From Lysobacter sp. (GTDB lineage: Bacteria > Pseudomonadota > Gammaproteobacteria > Xanthomonadales > Xanthomonadaceae): a stretch of DNA of 64,000 bases. Where the stretch lies: contig WYBC01000017.1 in assembly GCA_011526085.1 (NCBI GenBank), positions 310,001 through 374,000 of the forward strand, given 5' to 3'. A program made the translations under genes and the position numbers. The notes beneath the pieces were generated by a model that saw only the letters and a program-made list of their open reading frames with translations, was not told the DNA's origin and did no database searches. Shown piece by piece: positions 38,031 through 46,809 of the stretch (position 1 is the stretch's first letter; the number at the start of each line of letters is the position of its first letter).

Positions 38031-39448
38031 TCCACGTGATCCGCATGATCGAGCGCCGCCGCGGCCTGCCCGCCGGCGGCAACCGCATCGCCCTGCGCGC
38101 TGCGCTGCTGTCCGCGCTGATGCTGTCGATCGGCCTCGGCGCGGCGTTCGCGGGCCGCGCGCAGGCGCCACCGCCACCGGCCGAGCAGGCCTTCGACGCC
38201 ACCCGCGAAGCCCTGGGCCTGCTCGACCGCATGGACGCCGGCGAATTCGCCGCCATCCATGCGCGTTTCGACGCGACGATGGCCGCGGCGGTGAGCGCGG
38301 AACAACTGGCGCAGGGCTGGGCCGCGGTGCAGGCGCAGATCGGCGCGCTGCAGGCGCGCGGCGAGCCCGTCGCCGACATCCGCGACGACGGCGCGCTGAT
38401 CACCGTTCCTCTGCGCCATGAGCGCGGCGAACTGAAGGCCCTCATCGCCTTCGACGCCGCGCACAAGGTCTCCGGTTTCGCGATCCGTCCGGCGCAGGCC
38501 GCGGCGCGGCCGCCCGCGCCGCCGGTGCCGGAGGACGCGAACTACGTCGAAACCGAACTGCGGATCGGCGACGACGCCAACGGCTTGCCGGCGACGCTGG
38601 CGATGCCCAGGGGCGACGCCGCGGTCGCGGCGGTGGTGCTGGTGCACGGTTCCGGTCCGCAGGATCGCGACCAGACCATCGGCCCGAACAAACCCTTCCT
38701 CGATCTCGCCCGCGGCCTCGCCGAGCGCGGCATCGCCGTGCTCCGCTACGAGAAGCGCACGCGTGCGCGTCCGCAGGAGTTCGCCGACGGCGGCACCATC
38801 GACCGGGAAACCACCGACGACGCGCTCGCCGCCGTCGCCCTGCTGCGCACGCAGGCCCGCGTCGATCCCGAGCGCGTGTTCGTGCTCGGCCACAGCCTCG
38901 GCGGGATGCTGACGCCCCGGATCGGCACGCGCGATCCGCGGATCGCCGGGCTGATCCTGCTGGCGGCGCCGTCGCGGCCGCTGCTCGACATCCTGCTCGA
39001 ACAGAACCGGCGGATGGCGGTGCTCAACGACGGCAAGACCGACGATGCCGAGAGCGCGGAGATCGCCAGGCTCACGGCGCGCATCGCGTCGGTGCGCCGC
39101 GGCGAGGAGGTCTCCGGCGCCGACGCGCCGCTGGGCCTGCCCACGGGTTACTGGCGCAGCATCGAAGCGGTCGATCCGATCGCCGAAGCGCGCGCGACGA
39201 AGCAGCCGCTGCTGTTCCTGCAGGGCGGGCGCGATCTGCAAGTGGTCGACGCCGACTGGCAACGCTGGCGCAGCGCCTTCCACCAGGACCCGCAGACCAC
39301 GTTCAAGCTCTACGACACCCTGAACCACCTCGCGATTCCCGGCGAAGGCACGCTGCAGGATTACGCGACGGCCGGACATGTCGCGCCGGAACTGATCGCC
39401 GATGTCGCCGCGTGGATCGGGGCGCAGGGCACCGGCAAGGCGCGCTGA
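38027..39448 (+). CDS. exported alpha/beta hydrolase with N-terminal DUF3887-type domain
   Basis: The 473-residue protein has a signal peptide or anchor ([22 protein letters not shown]), then a ~110-residue DUF3887-like domain ([42 protein letters not shown]), then a large alpha/beta hydrolase domain. Catalytic features are [15 protein letters not shown] (oxyanion loop), the nucleophile elbow [10 protein letters not shown], the acid [12 protein letters not shown] and the histidine [10 protein letters not shown]. Relatives include serine esterases and aminopeptidase-like enzymes. Substrate is unknown. It is coupled to the Arc-type gene by ATGA. Confidence 0.85.
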   Translation: MIHVIRMIERRRGLPAGGNRIALRAALLSALMLSIGLGAAFAGRAQAPPPPAEQAFDATREALGLLDRMDAGEFAAIHARFDATMAAAVSAEQLAQGWAAVQAQIGALQARGEPVADIRDDGALITVPLRHERGELKALIAFDAAHKVSGFAIRPAQAAARPPAPPVPEDANYVETELRIGDDANGLPATLAMPRGDAAVAAVVLVHGSGPQDRDQTIGPNKPFLDLARGLAERGIAVLRYEKRTRARPQEFADGGTIDRETTDDALAAVALLRTQARVDPERVFVLGHSLGGMLTPRIGTRDPRIAGLILLAAPSRPLLDILLEQNRRMAVLNDGKTDDAESAEIARLTARIASVRRGEEVSGADAPLGLPTGYWRSIEAVDPIAEARATKQPLLFLQGGRDLQVVDADWQRWRSAFHQDPQTTFKLYDTLNHLAIPGEGTLQDYATAGHVAPELIADVAAWIGAQGTGKAR

Positions 39449-39449
39449 C

Positions 39450-39974
39450 ATGCACCGCGAATTCGCGGTGCCGCCGCCCGACCTGCGCTGGCTGATCCTG
39501 GTGCCGGCGCTGGGCCTGATCGCCGGTCTGGTCGGCATCGCGTTCGGCGCCCGCGAGGAGCCGCGACTGTGGCTGATGACGATTCCGATGACGCTCCTCG
39601 TGCTGCTGATGAGCCTGCTGGTCCGGCGACGGCGGGTGACGCTGGAACACGACAGCCTGCACATCCGCGGCAGCATGCACGGCAGGATCTTGCGCGTGGC
39701 CGAGCTCGATCTCGCCGCCGCACGCATCGTCGATCTCGCCGAAGCCACCGCCCTGCGCCCGCTGTTCAAGACCTTCGGGACGTCGATGCCCGGCTTCCAC
39801 GCCGGGCATTTCCGTCTGCGCGACCGCTCGCGGGCGTTCGTGCTGATCACCGACCGATCGAAAGTGCTGATGCTGCCCGAACGCGGCGGACGCCGATTGC
39901 TGCTGAGCCTGGAGAAACCGCAGGCGCTGCTGGATGCGCTGCAGGCCGTGGCGGGACAGAGTCCGCGACGCTAA
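39450..39974 (+). CDS. bacterial PH-domain membrane protein
   Basis: This 174-residue protein has two adjacent membrane segments at residues ~12-50 (LRWLILVPALGLIAGLVGIAFG; LWLMTIPMTLLVLLMSLLV) and a soluble part resembling a bacterial PH domain (RRRRVTLEHDSLHIRGSMHGRILRVAELDLAAARIVDL; RSRAFVLITDRSKVLMLPE). Function unknown. It begins one base after the hydrolase stop and is probably part of the same operon. Confidence 0.65.
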   Translation: MHREFAVPPPDLRWLILVPALGLIAGLVGIAFGAREEPRLWLMTIPMTLLVLLMSLLVRRRRVTLEHDSLHIRGSMHGRILRVAELDLAAARIVDLAEATALRPLFKTFGTSMPGFHAGHFRLRDRSRAFVLITDRSKVLMLPERGGRRLLLSLEKPQALLDALQAVAGQSPRR

Positions 39975-39977
39975 TCT

Positions 39978-40826
39978 GTGCCGATGCGTCCCCTGCCCCG
40001 CATCCTGCTGAACACCGCCACGCTCGAAGCCTGGCCGGCCTGGCTGCTGGACGCGCGCAGCAATCGCGATGCGCGCAGTCTGGCGCGCGCGCGGTGGGTC
40101 CTGCGGCGCAAGCGCGACGGACGCTATCTGGCGGCATCGCAGCCCGAAGGCTGGCTCGGTCTGGATCCGCACTGGGGCCGCGAACCCGGGCTGGACGCCG
40201 CCCTCGATGCGGTGGAAGCACCGCTGCCGCATGCCGGTGCACGCGCGCCCGCCGCACTGCCCCTGCACGCGCTGCGCGAACGGTTGGACGCGCTCGGGCT
40301 GGATGCCGACGACTACGCCGCACGCACCGCCCTGCCGCTGGTCGCGGAACCGCAATGGCTCGCGCACGCGGGCTTCGATCGCTACCGCCGCCCACTGTGG
40401 CTGCACCCCGGCGCCGCACGCGCATGGGCGCGACTGCGCGCCGCCGCGCAGCGCGACGGCGTCGTGCTGGAAGCGATTTCCGGCTATCGCAGCCACGATT
40501 ACCAACTGGGCATTTTCGAGCGCAAGCGCGCGCGCGGGCTGACCGTCCCCGAGATCCTCACCGTCAACGCGGCGCCCGGCTTCAGCGAACATCACGACGG
40601 CCGCGCGCTCGACATCGGCACGCCCGGCGAACCGCCGGCGGAGGAATCGTTCGAAGCCACCGACGCCTTCGCCTGGCTGCGGGCGAACGCCGGCGCGCAC
40701 GGTTTCCGCATGAGTTACCCGCGCGACAATCCGCACGGCATCGTCTACGAACCGTGGCACTGGTATTGGATGCATGACGGCTGGCTGGATGACGACAGGC
40801 TGGATGACGACCGGCAGGATCGCTGA
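39978..40826 (+). CDS. M15 family (VanY-type) D-Ala-D-Ala carboxypeptidase
   Basis: The 282-residue protein has an N-terminal ~110-residue region of unknown function, then a VanY-type zinc peptidase domain: EAISGYRSHDYQLGIFE, the zinc motif GFSEHHDGRALDIG (S-x-H-x2-G-x-A-x-D) and the catalytic/zinc pair EPWHWYW. It should trim peptidoglycan stem peptides. There is no export signal, which is odd for a wall enzyme. The last ~15 residues (GWLDDDRLDDDRQDR) come from a 15-bp tandem DNA repeat. The GTG start is followed by an in-frame ATG two codons later. Confidence 0.85.
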   Translation: MPMRPLPRILLNTATLEAWPAWLLDARSNRDARSLARARWVLRRKRDGRYLAASQPEGWLGLDPHWGREPGLDAALDAVEAPLPHAGARAPAALPLHALRERLDALGLDADDYAARTALPLVAEPQWLAHAGFDRYRRPLWLHPGAARAWARLRAAAQRDGVVLEAISGYRSHDYQLGIFERKRARGLTVPEILTVNAAPGFSEHHDGRALDIGTPGEPPAEESFEATDAFAWLRANAGAHGFRMSYPRDNPHGIVYEPWHWYWMHDGWLDDDRLDDDRQDR

Positions 40827-40830
40827 GCGG

Positions 40831-41883
40831 ATGCGCGCATCGCCCATGCTGGCCGACCTCTGGAGCACGGGGCGGAATCATTTCAATCTGATCCGCCTGG
40901 TCGCGGCCTGGCTGGTGATCTGGAGCCATGCCTGGGCGATCACCGGCACCGCAGGCAACGATCACTTCGCGCGGCTGACGCTGTCGAAATCGGCCGGCGC
41001 GTTCGCGGTGGACGTGTTCTTCGCCATCAGCGGCTTCCTGGTCGCGGCCAGCTGCGAACGCAACGGCTGGCGCGAATTCCTGCTCGCGCGCGCGCTGCGC
41101 ATCTATCCCGCGCTGATCGTCTGCGTGACCTTGACCGTGTGCGTGCTCGGTGCCCTGCTGACCACCGCGGCCGACTACTGGCGCGACGGCGCCACCTGGC
41201 GCTATCTGTGGGCGAACGCGACGCTGTGGCGCGCGGAGTTCTGGCTGCCCGGCGTGTTCGAGACGCTGCCGCGCACCGCAGCGAACGGCTCGTTGTGGAC
41301 CCTGCCGATCGAGGGCCGGCTGTATCTGATGCTGCTCGCGGCCAGCGCGCTGGGCATGCTGCGTCCGTGGCGTTATCTGCCGGCGTGGGCGCTGGCGATC
41401 GTCGGCGCCGCCGCGTTCGCGTGGCTGCGCGCGCCGCTGCAGGAACATCTGGCGTATCTGCTCTGGGTGACCGCGTTCTTCATCACCGGCACGCTGCTGT
41501 GGACCTGGCGCGCGCGGGTGCGGCTGTCGTGGTGGCCGCTGCTGCCGCTGCTGGGTCTGGCCGCGTTGAGCCGCGGCAGCGTGTGGTTCGTCCCGGTGTA
41601 TTTCGCGCTGGTCGTCCACGGCACCTTCTGTCTCGCATTCCTGCCGCGGTTGCCGCGGATCGAGCGCACCGATCTGTCCTACGGCCTGTATCTCTACGGC
41701 TGGCCGATGCAGCAGGTGGCGATGCTGCTCGGCGCGACCACGGTGCTGACGAACACGCTGGCCGCGAGCGCGCTCGCCTTCGTCTGCGCGGCGCTGTCGT
41801 GGTTCGTGGTCGAACGCCCCGCGCTGGGCTGGAAACGCCGCCTGCTCGCGCGGCGTCCGGCTCTGGAATCCGCGCCGGCATGA
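40831..41883 (+). CDS. acyltransferase 3 family membrane protein
   Basis: This 350-residue polytopic protein belongs to the acyltransferase-3 (OafA/NodX) family, which O-acylates sugars or polysaccharides. Seen are FNLIRLVAAWLVIWSHAWAI (catalytic histidine in SHAW), FFAISGFLVAASCERNGW, FLLARALRIYPAL and at least eight further hydrophobic segments, ending WFVVERPALGWKRR. A longer start at 40774 would overlap the preceding repeat tail and is disfavoured. It overlaps the next gene by four bases. The acceptor is unknown. Confidence 0.88.
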   Translation: MRASPMLADLWSTGRNHFNLIRLVAAWLVIWSHAWAITGTAGNDHFARLTLSKSAGAFAVDVFFAISGFLVAASCERNGWREFLLARALRIYPALIVCVTLTVCVLGALLTTAADYWRDGATWRYLWANATLWRAEFWLPGVFETLPRTAANGSLWTLPIEGRLYLMLLAASALGMLRPWRYLPAWALAIVGAAAFAWLRAPLQEHLAYLLWVTAFFITGTLLWTWRARVRLSWWPLLPLLGLAALSRGSVWFVPVYFALVVHGTFCLAFLPRLPRIERTDLSYGLYLYGWPMQQVAMLLGATTVLTNTLAASALAFVCAALSWFVVERPALGWKRRLLARRPALESAPA

Positions 41884-43313
41884 ACTGCGATCGCGACCGC
41901 CGTCGCCTGACCGGCGCACTGCTCGCGACCCCGATGGTGGCGGGGCTCGCCGGCTGCGACCGCGATCCGGAACGCAGCGTCGAAGACGTGAGTCGACTGG
42001 ACCGCATCGAGGTCGCCGGCATCGTGCGGCCGACATCGACCGAAGCGGTGTCCGCGGCGCTCGCGCGCGACCGCTCGCCGATCTCCATCGGCGGCGGCCG
42101 CTACAGCATGGGCGGGCAGACGGCGTCGCCGGGCTCGCTGCATCTGGACATGCGCGGCATGAACCGATTGCTGTACCTGGACGTCGAACGCAGGCGCGTG
42201 CGGGTGCAGGCCGGCATGCGCTGGCGCGATCTGCAGCGGCTGATCGACCCGCACGACCTGTCGGTCGCGATCATGCAGAGCTTCAGCAACTTCACCATCG
42301 GCGGCTCGGCCTCGGTGAACTGCCACGGTCGTTACGTCGGCAAGGGCCCGATGGCCAACAGCATCCTCGGCCTGCGCATGGTCGCCGCCGACGGTCGCGT
42401 GCACGCACTCGACCGCGCCACCGAACCGGCGCTGTTCCATGCCGCGATCGGCGGTTACGGCGGCCTGGGCGTCATCACCGAACTGGAACTGCAGCTCGAC
42501 CGCAACCAGCGGATCGCGCGCGAAGCCGAATTCGTCGCGCTCGAAGACTATCCCGCATGGTTCCGCGAACGCGTGCGGGCTCGCGACGCGCACGGCGGCG
42601 ACGCGGTGCTGCACAACGCCGACCTGGCGCCGCCGCATTTCGACCGCCCGCTGGCGATCACCTGGCGCGCCACCGACGCGCCGACGACGCGCGACGAACG
42701 ACTGATTCCGGAGAACCTCGACTACAGCCGCGACCAGAACCTGATCTGGGCGGCGTCGGAACTGCCGTTCGGCGACGCGGTGCGCGATCGCAAGCTCACC
42801 CGGCGCCAGCTGGAGGAACGGCCGGTGGTCTGGCGCAATCGCGAGGCCAGCCTCGATGCCGATGCGCTGGAACCGCGGACGCGCAGCATGTCGACCTATC
42901 TGCTGCAGGAGTACTTCATTCCGGTCGAACGCTTCGCCGCATTCGCGGCCGAGCTGCGCAGGATCCTGATCGCCCACGACGTCAACGCGCTCAACGTCTC
43001 GATCCGGCACTCGCCCGCGGAACCCGGCACGCTGCTCGGCTGGGCCAAGCGCGAGGTGTTTTCGTTCGTGCTGTATTACAAGCAGCGCGCCGCGCGCTGG
43101 GCGGACAACGCGTCGGCGGTGTGGACCCGGCAGTTGATCGACGCCGCGCTGGCGAACGGCGGCCGCTACTACTTGCCTTACCGCCTGCACGCGACGCCCG
43201 CGCAATTCCTGCGCGCGTATCCGGAAGCCGACGCGTTCGCGGCGCTGAAGGCGACGATCGATCCGCAGCGACGCTTCCGCAACCGCTTGTGGGACACCTA
43301 TCTGCCGCGCTGA
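41880..43313 (+). CDS. FAD-binding oxidoreductase (aldonolactone-oxidase-like)
   Basis: The 477-residue protein starts with a twin-arginine/lipobox-type signal (DRRRLTGALLATPMVAGLAGC) and carries the PCMH FAD-binding fold (SIGGGRYSMGGQT; VNCHGRYVGKGPMANSILGLRM; IGGYGGLGVITELEL). The C-terminal segment ends KATIDPQRRFRNRLWDTYL, as in the D-arabinono-1,4-lactone/L-gulonolactone oxidase group. The sugar substrate and electron acceptor are not clear. It is coupled to the acyltransferase gene by ATGA, suggesting a shared envelope-sugar pathway. Confidence 0.85.
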   Translation: MNCDRDRRRLTGALLATPMVAGLAGCDRDPERSVEDVSRLDRIEVAGIVRPTSTEAVSAALARDRSPISIGGGRYSMGGQTASPGSLHLDMRGMNRLLYLDVERRRVRVQAGMRWRDLQRLIDPHDLSVAIMQSFSNFTIGGSASVNCHGRYVGKGPMANSILGLRMVAADGRVHALDRATEPALFHAAIGGYGGLGVITELELQLDRNQRIAREAEFVALEDYPAWFRERVRARDAHGGDAVLHNADLAPPHFDRPLAITWRATDAPTTRDERLIPENLDYSRDQNLIWAASELPFGDAVRDRKLTRRQLEERPVVWRNREASLDADALEPRTRSMSTYLLQEYFIPVERFAAFAAELRRILIAHDVNALNVSIRHSPAEPGTLLGWAKREVFSFVLYYKQRAARWADNASAVWTRQLIDAALANGGRYYLPYRLHATPAQFLRAYPEADAFAALKATIDPQRRFRNRLWDTYLPR

Positions 43314-43330
43314 CGCCGCGACCGCGGAAC

Positions 43331-44005
43331 TCAGTCCTGGGAACGTTTGGTCGGCGTCTTCGCCTGCACCGCGAAGTCCGCGATCCGCCAGAGATAGACG
43401 CTCGCGTAGCTGCGGTACGGCCCCCAGCGTTCGCCGCGTTCGGCCAGCGCCTTCGGCGTCGGCATCTCGTCCGCCTTGTCCACGCGCTGCGCGCCCTTGC
43501 GGATGCCGAGGTCGTCGATCGGCAGCACGTCGGGGCGGCCGAGGCGGAACATCAGCATCATCTCCACGGTCCAGCGGCCGATCCCGCGAACCGGCACGAG
43601 CGCGGCGACGATGGCGTCGTCGTCCATCGTCGACATGCGCCGCAGATCGGGAATCTCGCCACGCGATTCGCGCAGGGCAAGATCGCGCAGGGCCAGCAGT
43701 TTGTTGCCGGACACGCCGCAGGCGCGGATGGTGGCGTCGTCGCAGCGGGCGAGCGTGTCGCAATGGAAACGATCGCTGCCGATCGCGGCTTCCACCCGGC
43801 CCACGATCGTCGCCGCGGCCTTGCCGCTGAGCTGCTGGTAGAGGATCGCGCGCGCCAGCGCGTCGACCGGATCGAAGGGCTTGCGCCAGCGCGGATCCGG
43901 ATCGAGCGGGCCGATCCGCTTCATCCACGTGCCGAGCCTGCGATCGCGCTTCGCGAGATGCGCGTAGGCGACCTCGGTGTCGAATCCACGGGCGTATCGC
44001 GGCAT
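43331..44005 (-). CDS. DNA-3-methyladenine glycosylase II (AlkA-like)
   Basis: The 224-residue enzyme removes alkylated bases from DNA. It has the HhH-GPD fold: PFDPVDALARAILYQQLSGKAAATI, the helix-hairpin-helix VPVRGIGRWTVEMML and the catalytic aspartate in PIDDLGIRKG. It lacks the N-terminal TBP-like domain of E. coli AlkA, so it is the shorter MAG-type form. It is 10 bases after the DUF423 gene on the same strand, and that spacing suggests cotranscription. Confidence 0.9.
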   Translation of the reverse strand: MPRYARGFDTEVAYAHLAKRDRRLGTWMKRIGPLDPDPRWRKPFDPVDALARAILYQQLSGKAAATIVGRVEAAIGSDRFHCDTLARCDDATIRACGVSGNKLLALRDLALRESRGEIPDLRRMSTMDDDAIVAALVPVRGIGRWTVEMMLMFRLGRPDVLPIDDLGIRKGAQRVDKADEMPTPKALAERGERWGPYRSYASVYLWRIADFAVQAKTPTKRSQD

Positions 44006-44015
44006 CTGCGGAACC

Positions 44016-44387
44016 TCAGCGGCGGAAGGCGTCCAGAGCGTACAGCAGCCAGCCGCCGATCATGAGCATGCCGCCCGCCGGCGCGAGCCGCGTCGGCAGC
44101 GACCAGACATGCGCGCCGACCAGCGACCCGGAAAACAGCAGCGTGCCCAGCAGCAGCGCCGCCAGCGCGATCATGCCGATCCGGCGCGGCGCCTGTCGCG
44201 AAAGCGCGGCGAGCGCGATGCCATGCACCAGCGCGAACAGCGCGGCCGACTGCAGGCTCGCGCGTGCGGCACCTTCGGCCGCGTGCGCGGCGTAGGCGGA
44301 CAGGGCGACGCCGGCCGCGGCCAGCACCGCGCCGGTCGCGGCGAAGGTGCGATGGATCGTTCGGGGATTCATACGGGGCGTCGTCAT
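44016..44387 (-). CDS. DUF423 (YgdD-like) membrane protein
   Basis: This 123-residue protein has four membrane helices in the DUF423 pattern: FAATGAVLAAAGVALSAYAAHA, LFALVHGIALAAL, MIALAALLLGTLLFSGSLVG and LAPAGGMLMIGGWLLYAL. The conserved ASLQSAALFALVHGIALA helix matches E. coli YgdD. No function is established for the family. A second ATG five codons downstream (MNPRT) could be the start. It lies just upstream of the AlkA-like gene. Confidence 0.85.
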   Translation of the reverse strand: MTTPRMNPRTIHRTFAATGAVLAAAGVALSAYAAHAAEGAARASLQSAALFALVHGIALAALSRQAPRRIGMIALAALLLGTLLFSGSLVGAHVWSLPTRLAPAGGMLMIGGWLLYALDAFRR

Positions 44388-44451
44388 GCGCGGACTCCGG
44401 ATGTCGCGTCGCGATGCGGGTCGCGGTGCAGGTCGCGATGCGCGCCGCCGC

Positions 44452-44482
44452 AAAAGCGAAGCGCCGCATGGAGCGGCGCTTC
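44452..44482 (-). terminator. terminator of the SRPBCC gene
   Basis: The perfect 10-bp stem GAAGCGCCGC / GCGGCGCTTC (44458-44467, 44473-44482) is followed on the minus strand by GCTTTTGCGG. Confidence 0.75.
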
Positions 44483-44533
44483 GGTGGTGCGATCCGGCAT
44501 CGGACGGATGGCCAGGCGGATGGCCTGATCGCC

Positions 44534-45619
44534 TTACTTGATCGCCCAGTAGGCGGTGAACTTGCCGTCTTCCTTGAACGCGCCTTCGATGCCGCTGTCG
44601 TAGACCTCGTACGGGCGTTCGGTGATTTCGTAACCACGCGGCGCGGACCAGGCGCGCAGGGCGTTGCGCACGTTCTCCAGCTCGCGGATGTAACCGGTGA
44701 ACTTGGCGCTGACGGCGCGATGCGCGGGCACCAGCTTGTACTTCACCGGGCCCTGCAGGGAGAGGCCGGCCAGTTCGGTGGTCGCGGTGGCGGCGGCTTC
44801 GGCGGTGTCGGACTTGCGCACCGGCAGGACGACATCGAAGCTGTAGGTGTCGCGACCCTGTTCGTTGGTGACGATGCGCATCGGACCGGTGGCGACCAGG
44901 CCGTTGGCGGCGATGGTGCGGTTGATCCATTCCAGATTGGCGCGCATCGACTTCTCGATCTCGACGTCGTCGAACTTCACGCTGCCGGACGGCACGAACA
45001 GCAGATGCTCGGCCGGGACCTCGGCCAGCGACAGGCCGGTCAGCTTGTCGCCGTAGACGGTGTGGTCGATGTTCGGGATCGAAGCCAGCATGTTGCTGAG
45101 CTTGGCGAGACCGAACTTCATGTCGTCGCCGACGTGGCTGCGGACGTAGAGACCGGCGTAGCGGCCGATCAGGTTCCAGCCGTAGTCGACCTTGTAGGTC
45201 TGGGCGATCTCGACGTTGCGGTTGTTCTTGCCGGTCGGCTTCAGCTTGAACTCGGTGCGCTTGTCGTGGCCCTGGCGGTCGTTGTCGATCTGGATCGCGA
45301 CCAGTTCGTTCGGCACGCTCTCGACGATCTTCCAAGTGCCGCTGCCGACTTCGGACTTCTCGGAGTCGTAGTGGAACTCGGCGCCGACGCCCGCTTCGGG
45401 GCCGGAGATCCGGGTCTTCATCTTGGGGTCGCGCAGCGGGATCGCGTTCCAATCCTTGAAACGGCTGAAGTTGTTCAGGGTCTCATAGACGATGGTCAGC
45501 TTGCGGTTCGTTTCGACCCGCTCGACCAGATAACGACTGGACGGCAGCACGAGGCCGACGATGAGGAACAGCGCGGCGACGATCGCCAGGGAAATCAGGA
45601 TCTCGAGCAGACGGGTCAT
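44534..45619 (-). CDS. SRPBCC-domain membrane-anchored protein
   Basis: The 361-residue product has one N-terminal membrane helix (LEILISLAIVAALFLIVGLVL) and a SRPBCC/polyketide-cyclase-like domain (VYETLNNFSRFKDWNAIPL; GVGAEFHYDSEKSEVGSGTWKIVES). The C-terminal ~150 residues include effector-binding-like segments (DTYSFDVVLPVRK; YKLVPAHRAVSAKFTGYI). Ligand and role are unknown. It is monocistronic, with a 350-base upstream gap and its own terminator. Confidence 0.75.
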   Translation of the reverse strand: MTRLLEILISLAIVAALFLIVGLVLPSSRYLVERVETNRKLTIVYETLNNFSRFKDWNAIPLRDPKMKTRISGPEAGVGAEFHYDSEKSEVGSGTWKIVESVPNELVAIQIDNDRQGHDKRTEFKLKPTGKNNRNVEIAQTYKVDYGWNLIGRYAGLYVRSHVGDDMKFGLAKLSNMLASIPNIDHTVYGDKLTGLSLAEVPAEHLLFVPSGSVKFDDVEIEKSMRANLEWINRTIAANGLVATGPMRIVTNEQGRDTYSFDVVLPVRKSDTAEAAATATTELAGLSLQGPVKYKLVPAHRAVSAKFTGYIRELENVRNALRAWSAPRGYEITERPYEVYDSGIEGAFKEDGKFTAYWAIK

Positions 45620-45969
45620 TCAGGGGCTCTCCGGGACCAATGCCGGCTGATGGCAGGCAAGACCCGAATCGTAACAGGGAAGGCCGGTGCGCGGCGAGGG
45701 CCGGAAACGGGCGGATGGAAAACAATCCGATGCCACTGCCGGGGAAGCGGCAGGACCGCCCGCCCCGAATGCTTCGGCACGGTTTCGACACGGTACGGTA
45801 CGGTCGAACGCACCCGGGCCGGATGGCCCCCGGCCGCACACCCACGGATACAGTGGCGAGAAGCCCGACGCAGCGCGCCGGGACGGGTGAGGAGACACGG
45901 CCTGCGCGGCACTGCCACACGCGTCGACGAAAGGCCGGTGCGCTGCACCGGCCCGGAACAGCCGGTCGA
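45620..45969. other. 350-base gap between the SRPBCC gene and the response regulator
   Basis: This gap must hold the SRPBCC promoter (minus strand). I see the response-regulator terminator at 45933-45953, a small imperfect palindrome around 45736 (CTGCC...GGCAG) and a tandem ACGGT run near 45790. No gene with a credible start and codon bias was found. Confidence 0.6.
45933..45953 (-). terminator. terminator of the two-component operon
   Basis: A perfect 9-bp stem GGCCGGTGC / GCACCGGCC (45933-45941 and 45945-45953) with a 3-base loop is followed on the minus strand by TTTCGTC. It is 17 bases after the response-regulator stop. Confidence 0.75.
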
Positions 45970-46611
45970 TCAGATCAGCTGCAGCTCGAACGCCTTCAGC
46001 ACCGCGCGGGTGCGGTCGCGCACGCCGAGCTTCGACAGAATGTTGGAGACGTGGTTCTTGATCGTGCCCTCGGCCACACCCAGCGAGTTGGCGATTTCCT
46101 TGTTCGAGAAGCCGGAGGCCATGAGCCGCAGGATTTCGGTCTCGCGGTCGGTCAGCGGGTCCGGGCGGTCGAGGCTGACGAAATCGTTGCGCATGTGCTC
46201 CAGGCCCGAGAGCAGGCGCTGGGTCACGGCCGGCTGGACCAGCGAACCGCCGTCGGCCACGGCCTGGATCGCCCCGACCAGTTGTTCCAGCGACACATCC
46301 TTCAGCAGATAGCCCTTGGCACCGGCCTTCATGCCGGCCAGCACCAGTTGATCGTCGTCGAACGTGGTCAGGATGATGGTCGGCGGCAACTGCTCGATCC
46401 GGGCCAGGGCCTGCAGCGCCTCCAGCCCCGACATCGCCGGCATCCGCATGTCCATCAACACCACGTCGGGCCGGATTTGCGGAATGAGTTCGACCGCCTG
46501 GCGGCCATCGGCGGCTTCGGCCACCACTTCGATGCCCTCGGCGAGCGCCAGCAGGGAGCGGATGCCCTGGCGTACCAGGGTCTGATCGTCGACCAGACAT
46601 ACGCGAATCAT
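45970..46611 (-). CDS. NarL/LuxR-type response regulator
   Basis: The 213-residue protein has a receiver domain with the acidic pocket (VCLVDDQ), the phosphoacceptor aspartate in PDVVLMDMRMP and the conserved lysine in GYLLKDVS. The C-terminal LuxR-type helix-turn-helix is LTDRETEILRLMASGFSNKEIANSLGVAEGTIKNHVSNIL. It should be phosphorylated by the histidine kinase upstream (46810). The start follows AGGAGG. Targets are not visible; the pair is isolated from transport or sensor-related genes. Confidence 0.95.
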   Translation of the reverse strand: MIRVCLVDDQTLVRQGIRSLLALAEGIEVVAEAADGRQAVELIPQIRPDVVLMDMRMPAMSGLEALQALARIEQLPPTIILTTFDDDQLVLAGMKAGAKGYLLKDVSLEQLVGAIQAVADGGSLVQPAVTQRLLSGLEHMRNDFVSLDRPDPLTDRETEILRLMASGFSNKEIANSLGVAEGTIKNHVSNILSKLGVRDRTRAVLKAFELQLI

Positions 46612-46809
46612 GTCGCCTCCTGTGTCTTCGTCATGATGCGGTGGGCGCACCGGCCGTCCGGACCGGTCGCGCGTGGAGGGCGACGGAGCGCCCCGTTGAG
46701 AACCTGGGGGTGGACCTGCTTGCGAACCCGCGTGAAGGCCCGTGTGTGGATACGTGAGCGAAAGCGGTCCGGAGGCACATGCGCGGCGCCGGCCGCCGAC
46801 CGTCGGGCG

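Noticed and set aside
45616..45948. 110-codon frame in the gap before the SRPBCC gene
   Set aside because: The composition is arginine/proline-rich, there is no ribosome-binding site, and it overlaps the SRPBCC start and the upstream terminator.
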